Shown here in pieces: positions 11,601 to 21,963 of a stretch of DNA of 64,000 nt. The stretch spans positions 62,001-126,000 of the forward strand of contig MU863881.1 in NCBI GenBank assembly GCA_033296885.1. The letters are read 5' to 3'. A model generated the notes under the pieces. That model was not told the DNA's origin. It was given only the letters and a program-made list of their open reading frames with translations, and made no database searches. Origin of the DNA: Triangularia verruculosa (taxonomy: Eukaryota; Ascomycota; Sordariomycetes; Sordariales; Podosporaceae). The position numbers and the translations under genes are program-made. Each line of letters begins with the position of its first letter. Position 1 is the first letter of the stretch.

Positions 11601-14332
11601 CAATGAATGATCCTGTTGGTCTCATTCATAAATTAGCCCAACAAGGGTTCTGATGGTGTGTGGCCGTCTCCACCTATGAGGCTGGTTGTCATGACCACGA
11701 TTGGCTTGGAAGATAGCTGATTCGATAAGGTTATTTCAAGCTAAAGAACTGATGGTGGGCTCAATGCCTGGACTCGAGCCTCTCTGGGACCGACTGACCA
11801 CGCCCAATCGGCGATATACCGGGTGAATTCTCACCGAGGCCCCGGTTTCGGGCTTCCATCACGATCTTTGACGGCTTGATCTCGCATGCAACCCTTGTGC
11901 ATAACGCGCTGCATGGAAAGTGCAAGGAAGGTGTTAGTCTCCGAGATCGGACAGCGGTAGCAGTTGGGCGTGTTCGCGACATTCAATGTTTTGAATGACA
12001 GTGGCCTCGTGATGCAGAGCCCAGAATTTCAGGCTCAACTTTGGGCCCCCTTAATTTGTTCTGGGCGGAATTTGTGCGCGCTTCCATGTTGTTTGGTAAT
12101 GCCGTTACACCAGCCACCAGCCCAAGCAGTTGTCATGTTGCGATCGGGCCAAACATTGTGCTGTGATCCAATGCAGGCATTCAATGTCTCACAACCTTCT
12201 CCGAAGGTCATCTGACAGTTGCCCAACAAGCGGTACGTCTGGGGCTCAACCATAACACAAGGCAGATGAAGACTGCAAATATTTTCCGCCTCCATTTTTC
12301 AAACCAAAACATTCCCGATGTAACTTCACCTGGGAGGCGTGTCGGTACATCACATTCCTGACATTTATAAGAATTATTGATTGATATTGCCAAGACCTTT
12401 CCGGAGAAAGGGTCGGGTGAGACAAGACCTGCCCAGCCAATGAAGTCGCCGCCTTTTCTCTCGATAGTCCAGCGTCCCTGAGTCGTCCGCCGCCCGGGAG
12501 ACAGACCCGTGATCGTCACAACTTGGTGGTCTTCATTGCGATAGGCCTACAAAAGCCCAACCCACCATCTCGACACCAACCAAAACATCCCATACAGCCA
12601 TACAGGCTGCAAGGTCCCGATTGTAACCTCCAGACGCCAAGAGCTTGACTTTGCGGGGGACATTAGCGAGCCGTTTGCTCCCGAGTTCCCAAGGTGTCGG
12701 ATCTGCAACCGGGAGATCCCGATCGGGGCCCTGTAGGACCCATCCCTACTTTTAGATCTGATAGTATGATTCTTATTTGGACGTTCAGAAGGAGTGTTTG
12801 GGAATGTTGTCTTTGTCGGTTTTTCGAGCTTTCTGCGCCCTCAGATGCCCTTTCTAGCCTCTTTCTGCGGCCTGCTCTGCCCGAATGGTCACCGTCCTCA
12901 CCCTGGGCAAAACCAAGAAAACACTTGCCGTAGCTACCGTCTCGCTTGACACCCAAGTGGACCTGAGGCTCGCATGTGATGTCATGTTGCTGGACTCGAA
13001 ACTCGGGTTTGTAATGGGTCGATTCTGCCGCGTATCCATCGTAAAATCAATTAATATCTAGAGGTCGGCTGCGCGGGCTAATTTACTTGACCATCTCAGG
13101 AATCCCATGGAATCTCTGGCCAAGGTTCCTTGCGCCTGCTGCTTTCGGCCTAGTGGATCTTGTTCTCTGCCTGGGGGATGCCCGTGGCGGTGCGGAGCTT
13201 GCATTTTCCCACAATCATCTGACTGGGCATCAACGAATGGCGGCTGGTTTCGATCTTCTGTCCGAGATAGGAGCGCGAATTGGGTGACGGAGAGGTTGGG
13301 CAACAGGAGAGTCCACCGGGCTTCCTGCCCGAGTTCAGAGAGCAGCAGGCACAAGGTGTCATCTGGTCTGAAAAAGTTCCGCCTATAGTAAAAACAATTG
13401 CAAATCTGTGTCCACGGATCCCAAGATGGAGTCAGCGACCCAGTCCCCCGCGTGGGCAGCTGGGGAAAGTTCGGGACAACGGGGGGGGGATGCCGCTAGG
13501 GCCTGTTGACAAGACTGGGGCAGGCGTGGGGGCGCTGATCGGACCCTCTTTTCTCGAAGTGACAGGGCGTTGGGCGGGTCCCGGATGCTGTAATTTGCAT
13601 CCGCAAACACTGCCGCACCGAGGCAGCTCCTCTCGGCACCTCTCACGCCATTTATTTGAAGCTTCGAAAAGGCTCGCCGGCAGCTCCATCAGCATGGCTA
13701 ATATGGCCCAACCTCGGTGGTTCCACAGCAAGCAAACTCGTCAGGCCTTCACCCGAGCACCCGGGAAAAAAAGATGAGAGCCCGGCCCAAACATGACAGC
13801 TCATCTCGGCGATCCAGGACGGGGCGTCGGTGGGCGTGTTCCGTGGTATTGTTGTGACTGGTATGACGGTTCACCGTCCAGCCAAGGCTGCCAAATCCCG
13901 TGCTTTCGTGCCCAGAAAACAAGCGGTGAGCTATTTTATGCAGCAATTCTCCCGGTTGAGCCCCTGCAGATGGGAAATGTTGGGGCGGGAATTGGTCAGC
14001 TGAGAGGTTGCGCACTCCCCCGTAACCCCTTCACGCCCCCTGAGCCGCCCTCCTGTGTGCCATGACGTTGGCTGCGCTTTTCCGAGTTTCGGAACTGCAT
14101 TGACAGAATATTCGGCAGTCCCAGGACCCATTCTTTGGAATCTCATCAGGTCCCATCTCTTAACTGTTCCCTCGTCCGTCTTGGGAGGTGCCTTCGAGAT
14201 AAGATAGACACGACACATAAAAAAGAACCACTTCCATCTGGCCGCACTCGCAGCTAGACGCCTCCCCCTCCCGTCCCTCCATCCCGAACCTCCCGCCAAA
14301 CTGGAGCCGCCGCGCTTACAAGAACCACCAAG
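5674..14332. other. 8.7-kb gene-poor tract
   Basis: No open frame in this stretch has a recognisable domain, a convincing start or a consistent splice structure; the longest (7623-8318) looks random in composition. The left end must carry the GPCR promoter and the right end the promoter and leader of the GH94 gene. Sequence is not strongly AT-rich, so I do not see heavy repeat-induced mutation. TACCTA-type motifs are concentrated in the middle. A non-coding RNA cannot be excluded. Confidence 0.55.
9789..11480. repeat. Cluster of TACCTA/TAGGTA motifs
   Basis: Short runs built from TACC and GGTA units recur many times, for example near 9795, 9870-9890, 10005, 10400, 10605, 10905-10918, 11180-11192, 11310 and 11465-11477. 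They are dispersed, not one tandem array. Similar runs occur at 18614-18634 and 20459-20520, also between genes. Their role is unknown; they may be simple-sequence drift or remnants of a dispersed element. Confidence 0.5.
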
Positions 14333-16708
14333 ATGAGAAAAGAAGCGACGATATTGCGTCCCACGCACAATGGCGACCGCTACGAGCTCACAAGCCCTAC
14401 CGTCATGCCCAAGGCGGCCGGCTTCCTATGGAACCAGAAGATGATGGTTCAGATCACCTGCCGTGGATATGCTATCGCTCAATTCATGCAACCAGAGCCA
14501 GCCAAGTACGCTCACGCCCCCAATCTCGAGGCCAAAACCTTCATGCAGCCTGAGCCGAACTACTACGCCCACCACCCAGGTCGCTTTGTTTACATCAAGG
14601 ACGAGGAATCCGGCCACCTCTTCTCTGCTCCCCATGAGCCAGTTCGCGCTGCCGCGGATCGTTTTGTCTTCTCGGCCGGTAAAAGCGATGTTGCCTGGGC
14701 GGTTGAGTCCAACGGCATCCGTGTCGAGATGGTGATGGGTCTGCCAACTCAAGATGTGGCCGAGTTGTGGACCATCAAGGTCACCAATGTGTCTGGGCGC
14801 CCGCGAAGGATCAGTGTTACTCCCTACTTTCCCATTGGCTACAAGTCGTGGATGAACCAGTCAGCCGAGTGGAATTCCGAGCTGGTTGGCATCGTTGCCA
14901 GCAGTGTGACTCCGTACCAAAAGGCGGCCGAATACTTCAAGAACAAGTACCTCAAGGACAAGACATACTTCATCTGCGAAACGACCCCGGATTCATGGGA
15001 GGCGAACCAACAAAACTTCGAAGGTGAAGGTGGGCTCCACAATCCGTCAGGGCTGCAGGAGCCGCAGCTGAGCTGTGGCGACGCGCGCTACGAGACTCCG
15101 ACAGCCGCCGTGCAGTATCGCTTGGCGCTTAAGGCGGGAGACGAGCGGGAGTACCGCTTCATGTTTGGCCCCGCCTATGACGAAGCTGAGATCCAGACCA
15201 TGCGCAGCCGCTATCTGAGCAAGCAAGCTTTTGTTCGCACCGCTGACGAGTATGCCGCATACATGGCCCGCGGCCAGGGCTGCCTTCGAATCGAGACGCC
15301 CGACAAGGATTTGGACAACTTTGTCAACAACTGGCTTCCTCGCCAGGTTTACTACCATGGCGACGTCAACCGTCTCACCACCGACCCGCAGACACGCAAC
15401 TACCTGCAGGACAACATGGGCATGAATTTCATCAAGCCCGAGGTCACAAGGAAAGCCTTCATCACCGCCATCTCACAACAGGAGGAGAGTGGTGCCATGC
15501 CCGATGGAATCTTGCTGGCCGAGGGTGCTGAGCTCAAGTACATCAACCAGATTCCCCACACCGACCACTGCGTCTGGCTTCCTGTCACCCTCGAGGTGTA
15601 CCTTGCCGAGACTGGTGATTATGGCCTGCTCAAGGAGAAGGTCTGCAGCTCCAACGGTGACGAATTCACCGTCTTCGAGAGGTTCAGCCGTGCCATGGAC
15701 TGGCTCCTGAGGTTACGTGACGAACGCGGTCTCAGCTACATTGCTCAAGGCGACTGGTGTGACCCCATGAACATGGTCGGTTACAAGGGGAGAGGTGTCT
15801 CTGGCTGGCTCACTCTTGCCACAGCCTTTGCCGCGAATCTATGGGCCAACGTTTGCGAGCACGAAGGCAAGACTGACCTGGCCCAGCGCTACCGTGCAGG
15901 TGCCGCTGCTTGTAACGAGGCGGCTAACAAGCACCTCTGGGATGGTGACTGGTTTGCTCGCGGTATCACTGACGACAACGTGACATTTGGCATCCAGAAG
16001 GACACCGAGGGCCGCATTTGGCTAAACCCTCAGACATTTGCCATTCTCAGCGGCGCCGCAGCCAAGGAGCAGATATCGCGGATTTTGCCACAAGTCGACG
16101 AGCATCTCAACACCCCCTACGGCATTCAAATGTTTGCTCCACCTTTCACCAAGATGCGCGAGGATATCGGCCGAGTAACGCAAAAGGCCATTGGATCGGC
16201 CGAGAACGCCGCCGTGTATAACCACGCCGGTGTCTTCTTCGTCCACAGTCTGTACACCCTTGGCGGCGAGCAAGACAGGGCCTACACCTTGCTTCGGCAG
16301 CTCATCCCAGGGCCAAGTGACGCGGACTATCGCCAGCGTGGCCAGCTCCCGATCTACATTCCCAACTACTACCGTGGTGCTTGGAAAGAGTTCCCGCGGA
16401 CAGCTGGCCGTTCCAGTCAACTGTTCAACACCGGCACTGTATCGTGGGTGTACCGCTGCTTCATCGAAGGCCTGTGTGGCCTTCGCGGCGATGCCGAGGG
16501 CCTGACAATCAAGCCTCAGCTTCCAAGTGCTTGGAATTCGATCAAGGTCACCCGCCAATTCCGCGGCGCCACTTTCCACCTCGACATCCGCCGTGCCGAT
16601 GTCGACAAGGTCACCGTCAGGCAATCTGGCAACGCTCTCCCTGAGCCACGGATTACCAACATCAAGGCTGGTCAAGTCTACCAGCTCACTGTGTTGGTTC
16701 CTCAGTGA
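14333..16708 (+). CDS. ndvB: Cellobionic acid phosphorylase, GH94
   Basis: Uninterrupted 791-aa frame without introns and with ATG start after a purine-rich leader. The whole length matches the GH94 plan: an N-terminal beta-sandwich (about 1-290), a helical linker and an (alpha/alpha)6 barrel carrying GDWCDPMN at 473-480, in which Asp477 sits at the general-acid position, plus a C-terminal jelly-roll. Length and sequence style agree with the Neurospora crassa enzyme called NdvB, which phosphorolyses cellobionic acid (from lytic polysaccharide monooxygenases and cellobiose dehydrogenase) to glucose 1-phosphate and gluconate. No signal peptide, so cytosolic. Lack of introns and a mainly bacterial family suggest old transfer from bacteria (inference). 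Cellobiose phosphorylase-like specificity is the main alternative. Confidence 0.88.
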   Translation: MRKEATILRPTHNGDRYELTSPTVMPKAAGFLWNQKMMVQITCRGYAIAQFMQPEPAKYAHAPNLEAKTFMQPEPNYYAHHPGRFVYIKDEESGHLFSAPHEPVRAAADRFVFSAGKSDVAWAVESNGIRVEMVMGLPTQDVAELWTIKVTNVSGRPRRISVTPYFPIGYKSWMNQSAEWNSELVGIVASSVTPYQKAAEYFKNKYLKDKTYFICETTPDSWEANQQNFEGEGGLHNPSGLQEPQLSCGDARYETPTAAVQYRLALKAGDEREYRFMFGPAYDEAEIQTMRSRYLSKQAFVRTADEYAAYMARGQGCLRIETPDKDLDNFVNNWLPRQVYYHGDVNRLTTDPQTRNYLQDNMGMNFIKPEVTRKAFITAISQQEESGAMPDGILLAEGAELKYINQIPHTDHCVWLPVTLEVYLAETGDYGLLKEKVCSSNGDEFTVFERFSRAMDWLLRLRDERGLSYIAQGDWCDPMNMVGYKGRGVSGWLTLATAFAANLWANVCEHEGKTDLAQRYRAGAAACNEAANKHLWDGDWFARGITDDNVTFGIQKDTEGRIWLNPQTFAILSGAAAKEQISRILPQVDEHLNTPYGIQMFAPPFTKMREDIGRVTQKAIGSAENAAVYNHAGVFFVHSLYTLGGEQDRAYTLLRQLIPGPSDADYRQRGQLPIYIPNYYRGAWKEFPRTAGRSSQLFNTGTVSWVYRCFIEGLCGLRGDAEGLTIKPQLPSAWNSIKVTRQFRGATFHLDIRRADVDKVTVRQSGNALPEPRITNIKAGQVYQLTVLVPQ

Positions 16709-18725
16709 ACTGTGGATTCCAGCGATGATATGACATTGATGTTCAAAAAATGGAGGCAGTGACAGGGTACATGAATAATCTGCGGGTTTGGCTTTTGCAC
16801 ACTCACTTTCGGGCTTGGGTCTTTTCTCGGCAACGGACGACAATAGGGAAAAACAAGAGAACACACACATTTCATGACATGGCTGGGAAAAGAAACTTCA
16901 GCTATCAACACCAAGGCATGGTGGGTCGGGTCGGGCTTTTTGTGGAATTTCGGTCGCAATTTCTTCGGGTTACGGCTATCCTTCATATTCTTCATGTTTA
17001 GACACACACAGCACGCCTCTTGCGAGGTGGTTCACACAGCCCCAGGCACACAGCAGCACACGACAACGCTCTCATCAAGGCGAAAACGCCAGGCATCATG
17101 GATGGTTCGGCCCTCACCCTCCTACCTACACCCAACAGCCATGTCATCCTCACAACAAGACAACAACGGAGAGCATAGTTCGCGAGACTCAACTTAGCAT
17201 TATTGGATTTGGGTAATTGTTTGTGGCTTTTTTTCTGTTTCCGGAATATTGGTTATCGCGAACCAATCAATTGGGAGGGAGGCTCTTGTCGAATTCGAAA
17301 AAGTTGCGTTTTATACTCTATGCCTTGACATAAGGTAGCTTCACTTCATTGTGTTGTTGGTAGCACATGGAATTACAATAACATTTGTGCGGTCTCTTAT
17401 GCTTTTATGTTGATACCTTCCATATTGGGTATCAAATGGTCTCTTTGACAAGTGTGACTTCTCTGAGGTATGGTCCTCTGGAATGTTATTCCCAAACTGC
17501 ACAATGTAACTTGGAAGAGTTCTTTTCTGAGATTCTGTCACTGACGCATCCTGGCCTCCGTTTGTGACTGCTCGTTCTGATCGAGGCTTTGACTTGGGTC
17601 GCAGGGGCCAACAGATCCCCTACAAGATTTGGTGGAGCCCTGGTCAGGTACAGAGCATCTCTCAGCTCGCTTACAGAAAAGCTAAAAGCTACCTACTGAA
17701 CGCCACACCTGGCTGGACGCACCATCTCAAATCAGCTTAAATTTGTGGCGCACGTAGCGCGGTTCCCCTTTCCTGCGGTGGGACATGGCTGTTGACGTGT
17801 AAGAAGTATCAACATGGATTCGTGGCTGTTGGTTGGCTGTGTCTTGCAGTTCTTCCATGGGATCTAATTGATCGTTAAGATAATGGCTCGACCAACAATC
17901 CTTCCTTGTGGCACCATATCCTTCTCATTCTCAACCGAAGCCCAGAACCCATTGACGCCGGTGAAGCTGCCCGGCGTATGGAATATCTCAGGTATGGGAA
18001 CTAGACTGGACGCGATTTGTATTATTGTATTACAGTACGTGCCGTGGATCAGCCCAAGATACAAGTAAACCAATGCAATAGGTCAAAACAATGTTTGTCT
18101 ATTTGTGATGGATGTTTGCACTGAATACATTTGGCTGTGCCGCCATATTCCCCGTTCATGTGTGAGGGTTCTGTTCCCAGCGGTCGAACGTGGCGGCCCT
18201 GCACGCAGGGGCAGGGCATGAACCAGGTGAGCGGGTCATTTCTGACTGGGTGCCTAGGTTCTATCAACACCCTTGCAACACCTACCCAGCCAGCTAGGCC
18301 TAGAACCTCCGTCTCCTGTCCAATACCTATCCACAGCTAGTAGACAGCTGAATTCAGGAGCACTAGAGTTTAGGGATTTCGAAAACAACGAGTCCCTGCG
18401 TTACCCACACCCCTTGGCGGAGGTTGTAGGGACCACGAAGGAGTCTGTTGTACAACCACAAGGGATCGAGGTACCTGACTCCCACTATCGAATCAATATG
18501 AGGTTAGACTTTCCAATATCCATGATCCTTCGTTTGTCCACGAGCCAGCTGAATCATGGAGCACTGGAGATTGTGGAGATTAAGAATTGGAAACAACACT
18601 TGTCAGATATCTAAGGTAGGTAGGTAGGTACCTATAGACAAAAATAAGAACTCCCTTCAAACTGCCCTCAGGAATTGTACAGGTATCCAGGCAGCTATTG
18701 ATTCGTGAAAGAGACCACCCTCACA
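16709..18725. other. Intergenic region
   Basis: No supported gene. It holds the 3' end of the GH94 transcript and the upstream region of the GT2 gene, including a GGTAGGTAGGTAGGTACC run at 18614-18634 and a degenerate direct repeat listed separately. Confidence 0.55.
18320..18597. repeat. Degenerate direct repeat, two copies of about 70-90 bp
   Basis: A block near 18320-18390 and one near 18509-18597 share tccaata, cagctgaat, ggagcact, gaga/agag and aaacaac in the same order with many substitutions and small gaps. This resembles an old local duplication or two copies of a decayed element. Weak by eye; needs alignment. Confidence 0.3.
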
Positions 18726-20342
18726 ATGATTTCTTCATCCTCATCATCCTCATCTCTCGACATCCCAGACAATGGCACCAACGCTGCAAAACTCGATGCA
18801 GCCAACCGCTATGTCCGCTGGAACCTGTTGTTTCTCCTCACAATCTTCATCTTTCTTCTGTTTCCAATATGGATGCCTCTCATCCCCTACGTCAACCAAA
18901 CAACCAACATCGTCATCATCATCACGATCGGCTTATTCCAACTCATCTGGCTGATAGCCACCATCTGCGCCATTCGTAGAACATTGGTCATCAACAGCCG
19001 AAACAAACTCAAGGTCACAAAAGCCCAAGATGTCGAATCAGCTGGCGCCACAGCCAACAACTACTCAGCAATTCGCCACATAGTTGCCATGACCTTGTAC
19101 AAGGAACCCATGAGCGTACTGAAAACCACCCTGGACTCTCTCGTGCAGCAAAAGGATGCCAAAACCCGCCTCTCCGTCATTATTGGCATGGAATGCCGCA
19201 CACCCGACAAGGAAGCCAAACGCCATGAAATTTGCGCAAAGTACGACAGCAAATTTCTCCGTCTCATCGTGACTTTCCACCCCTCGGACATCCCAGGCGA
19301 AATCAGCGGCAAGTGTTCCAACATGAACTATGCCTGCCGCCAAGGCCTCCAGATCCTTCGTCAAGATGTCGACTACAACTATGAGGAATACGAGCACATC
19401 TTCACCAACTGCGACTGCGACGCCGTTTTCGATCCCGAATACACACTGGAACTGGAAACCGAGTACTCCAAGCTAGACTTCGCCGACCGCCACTCCTCCA
19501 TCTGGCAATCCATCATCATCTACAAGCGCGACTCTATGCCATTCTTTGTCGACATTACCGGCGTTTTGCGCACCTTCTTCTTCATGGGTGTTTTGATTCC
19601 CTGGAACATCAATCCCATGTCTCATTACTCTCTCAGCGTTAAGCTGTTGGAAGAGGGCGCCTTCACCCACCCGGCCTATCAGATGGAGGACATAATCGCC
19701 TTGATTCGCTACACCATCATCACACGACGGGAAATCCGCATCCGGCCCTTGAATCTGATTTCCATCAACGGCCCGACCTCTGGTGCCAATTACGCGGATG
19801 AGATCCGCGAATGGGCCCTACAGATTCGCCGGTGGACCATTGGCGCCGGCGAAGTCTTCCACTACTTCATTGTCAAGACCTACCGTATGCCTGGGCTTTA
19901 TCTGTCTATCAGCTGGGCCACTCGCTTCTTCATCTACTACGGCCTCGTTCTCTGCGCCAGCGCCATCTTCTCTGTGATATCCCCATTCGTCGTTCAATTC
20001 GTCAACATGGCTGCTGCCGACCATGATCAGCTCTTCATCAGCGATTCCCTTTCCACAACGATCCGCTTCATCTTTTTGGGAACTCAGTACGCATTTTTGC
20101 TCAGTGCCACCGTCCTCGTTCGCTGGAGCCTTCCTGTGCCCGGCGATAATCACAACAAGGGTTTTTGGGGGGTTACAAGAGGCCTGTTGCATTGGATCTT
20201 GATGTTGCCGACCATTCTTGCGTACAGCTTTGTCGAGCTCTATTCCTTCTTTGAATTGGCGTTCAGAGGGAAGGATGTTTGCAAGCATAATGCTGCTAGC
20301 AAGAACAATCTGGTCTTGGTAAAAGGTGCCGGCAATTCTTGA
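18726..20342 (+). CDS. Family 2 glycosyltransferase, synthase-like membrane protein
   Basis: Single exon, 538 aa from ATG at 18726; the frame opens slightly earlier but only with a GTG. A Ser-rich start is followed by two membrane helices (about 33-80), a cytoplasmic GT-A domain and three or four C-terminal helices. Processive GT2 signatures are present: DCD at 230-232 for metal/UDP-sugar binding, ED at 321-322 as catalytic base region, and QIRRW at 366-370. These are the motifs of cellulose, chitin and hyaluronan synthase-like enzymes, but the protein is short and lacks chitin-synthase features. Product polysaccharide unknown. It is about 2 kb downstream of the GH94 gene on the same strand. 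Confidence 0.82.
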   Translation: MISSSSSSSSLDIPDNGTNAAKLDAANRYVRWNLLFLLTIFIFLLFPIWMPLIPYVNQTTNIVIIITIGLFQLIWLIATICAIRRTLVINSRNKLKVTKAQDVESAGATANNYSAIRHIVAMTLYKEPMSVLKTTLDSLVQQKDAKTRLSVIIGMECRTPDKEAKRHEICAKYDSKFLRLIVTFHPSDIPGEISGKCSNMNYACRQGLQILRQDVDYNYEEYEHIFTNCDCDAVFDPEYTLELETEYSKLDFADRHSSIWQSIIIYKRDSMPFFVDITGVLRTFFFMGVLIPWNINPMSHYSLSVKLLEEGAFTHPAYQMEDIIALIRYTIITRREIRIRPLNLISINGPTSGANYADEIREWALQIRRWTIGAGEVFHYFIVKTYRMPGLYLSISWATRFFIYYGLVLCASAIFSVISPFVVQFVNMAAADHDQLFISDSLSTTIRFIFLGTQYAFLLSATVLVRWSLPVPGDNHNKGFWGVTRGLLHWILMLPTILAYSFVELYSFFELAFRGKDVCKHNAASKNNLVLVKGAGNS

Positions 20343-20442
20343 GGTAGAGGTAATGGGTGGGATTTCGAGTTGATCTTTCTTGAATGTATGTATCCTCATA
20401 TTTTCTGTTTTGTTATATATTTCTATAGACCTTTTTATAGAT

Positions 20443-20520
20443 GTTTTATAGATTTGTTATAGGTACTTAGATTTGTTATAGGTCAGGTAGGTACTTAGAT
20501 TTGGGATACCTACCTAAGGT
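20443..20520. repeat. Short AT-rich tandem-like repeat in GT2 3' region
   Basis: The unit ggtacttagattt occurs twice (near 20462 and 20490), each next to ttgttataggt or similar, ending in cctacctaaggt. It lies in the probable 3' UTR or just beyond. The rest of 20343-20878 shows nothing else I can name. Confidence 0.45.
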
Positions 20521-20878
20521 AATGTTCGAGCAGCTGGCTCGATTGTCCTTAACATGCTTCTGAATCTCCTCTCATGCAAGTCTGGTAGATCTCAACTGTG
20601 ACATTGGTCCATCGCTCGTCTTGGCGCTGGCTGAACTGGGATGTTACATCGCGTTTGATGGCCTAACTGGCGTCAATGACATCACCACTAAATGCAGCCA
20701 GGCACAGGAACAGGAAAGCTTGCGACTTTTTAAGCATGCATCAGTCCCCACAGGCCCTTCTCACTCTCGCTCATCAGGCTCTCACAGCTCACACATTCTT
20801 ACCACCAAGTCGCAATTTCGTTGTCTTTTAGGATCGACGCCGACATTGTAAAAAGAAAAGCTGAGCCTGTCACCAACC

Positions 20879-21385
20879 ATGGCGCCGCCAATCCCGCCCC
20901 AACTCAACGAAGTCCGTCAAGTCGACGTCCGCCAAGTCATCGCGACTGTCACCGTGTGGGGTCCGATTCCCACCGACCTGCCTGATCCCACGGTCCAAGT
21001 CTTTGCGGGAACGCAGACAGTCTACATCGCCCCAACTAGCACGAGTGAGACAGTAGTTGTTGCATCGGATAATTCTGGCAGCGGAGGTTCCAGTTTGAAC
21101 GGAGGCGAGATCGCCGGCATCGTCATCGGAACGCTGGTCGCTGTCATACTCATCATCTGGCTCATCAAACGTCTCTCTCAGCGAGAGAAGCGACCTAGTT
21201 ATTACCACGAGGAGAGCGTGAGGAGCGGCAGTAGGCATCGGCATGGTCATCACCACCACCATCACCATCATGGACGGGGCAGGTCAAGGAGCAGCCGGAG
21301 TCGGAGCCGAAGTATCGAGGTTAGGGAGGTGAGGTCGCCAGCGCGGGTGTATACCACCAGGTCGCGATCGAGGTCTAGATATTAG
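20879..21385 (+). CDS. Small single-pass membrane protein with His8 and RS tail
   Basis: 168 aa, no intron. There is no N-terminal signal peptide; a Ser/Thr-rich outer half (1-75) leads through GGEIAGIVIGTLV into one membrane helix (about 80-100). A basic stop-transfer KRLSQREKR and a cytoplasmic tail follow, with HGHHHHHHHHGRGRSR and many RS dipeptides. The G-rich entry to the helix resembles fungal Mid2/WSC-type single-pass sensors, but no such ectodomain is visible. The tail could bind metal or be phosphorylated by SR kinases; both are guesses. The start is the first ATG and lies in a clean context (caaccATGG). Confidence 0.65.
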   Translation: MAPPIPPQLNEVRQVDVRQVIATVTVWGPIPTDLPDPTVQVFAGTQTVYIAPTSTSETVVVASDNSGSGGSSLNGGEIAGIVIGTLVAVILIIWLIKRLSQREKRPSYYHEESVRSGSRHRHGHHHHHHHHGRGRSRSSRSRSRSIEVREVRSPARVYTTRSRSRSRY

Positions 21386-21477
21386 GGGAGCGGTCAGCAG
21401 GTATGTTTTCGTTGGTGTACGAACAACAGATGGGTTGATACTGGCCAGACCAGATGAATGACGAATTATCAAGATAC

Positions 21478-21963
21478 CTATACGAACGAACATGATACCT
21501 TTGACGGAGTTGTATATATACGCAATTTACACACCAATGTCTCGTTTTCTTTCTTGCAGTCAACCTGCTCCCTGAATCCAGAAGAGGCAGTGTCATATGG
21601 ACGCTCGACGTGGCCACTGACGAGGAGGACATTCTCTTGGGCGAGTTCTATATGGATGTCCTTCCGGTCCATACCCGGAGCTTCGCCATATAACTCGTAG
21701 GGCTTTGGAGTCTCTCGAATGTCAAAGTGAGGGCGGGGGCCGCGGCGGTGACGGCCTCCTCCTGAGCCACGGGATGGCTGAGAAGTAGAGGCCTTTTCAT
21801 TGGACTTCGCGAGAGTAGGTATCGAAGTTGCCCAAAAGACGGAAGAGAGTAATGAAGTTCGGGTCGGTGGAGTAGAGGTCGGGAGGAAAAATGAAGACCG
21901 TGTTAGCGTTTTGATCCGAATGTGGAGGAAGAGATGGAAATGGAACGATGCAATGAACTCCAT
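21478..21963 (-). pseudogene. Truncated, frameshifted hsp30-type small heat-shock protein
   Basis: Read on the minus strand, one frame (about 21898-21797) encodes a piece ending DPNFITLFRLLGNFDTYSRE, matching the conserved N-terminus of fungal HSP30, then hits TGA. A different frame picks up the alpha-crystallin start FDIRETPKPYELYGEAPGMD and KDIHIELAQENVLLVSGHVE, ending at 21478. The second half of the alpha-crystallin domain and the C-terminal tail are missing. So the copy carries at least one frameshift and a 3' truncation. It is unlikely to make a working chaperone. A TATATATA run lies inside the decayed 3' part. Confidence 0.75.

Noticed and set aside
9000..11700. Repeat-induced point mutation in the gene-poor tract
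   Set aside because: Base composition is near that of the flanks and no TpA-dominated repeat copy could be recognised.
13280..13777. Open frames upstream of the GH94 gene on both strands
   Set aside because: GC-rich leader-type sequence gives open frames by chance; no product recognised.
16022..16870. Minus-strand open frame of 282 codons
   Set aside because: Antisense shadow of the GH94 gene.
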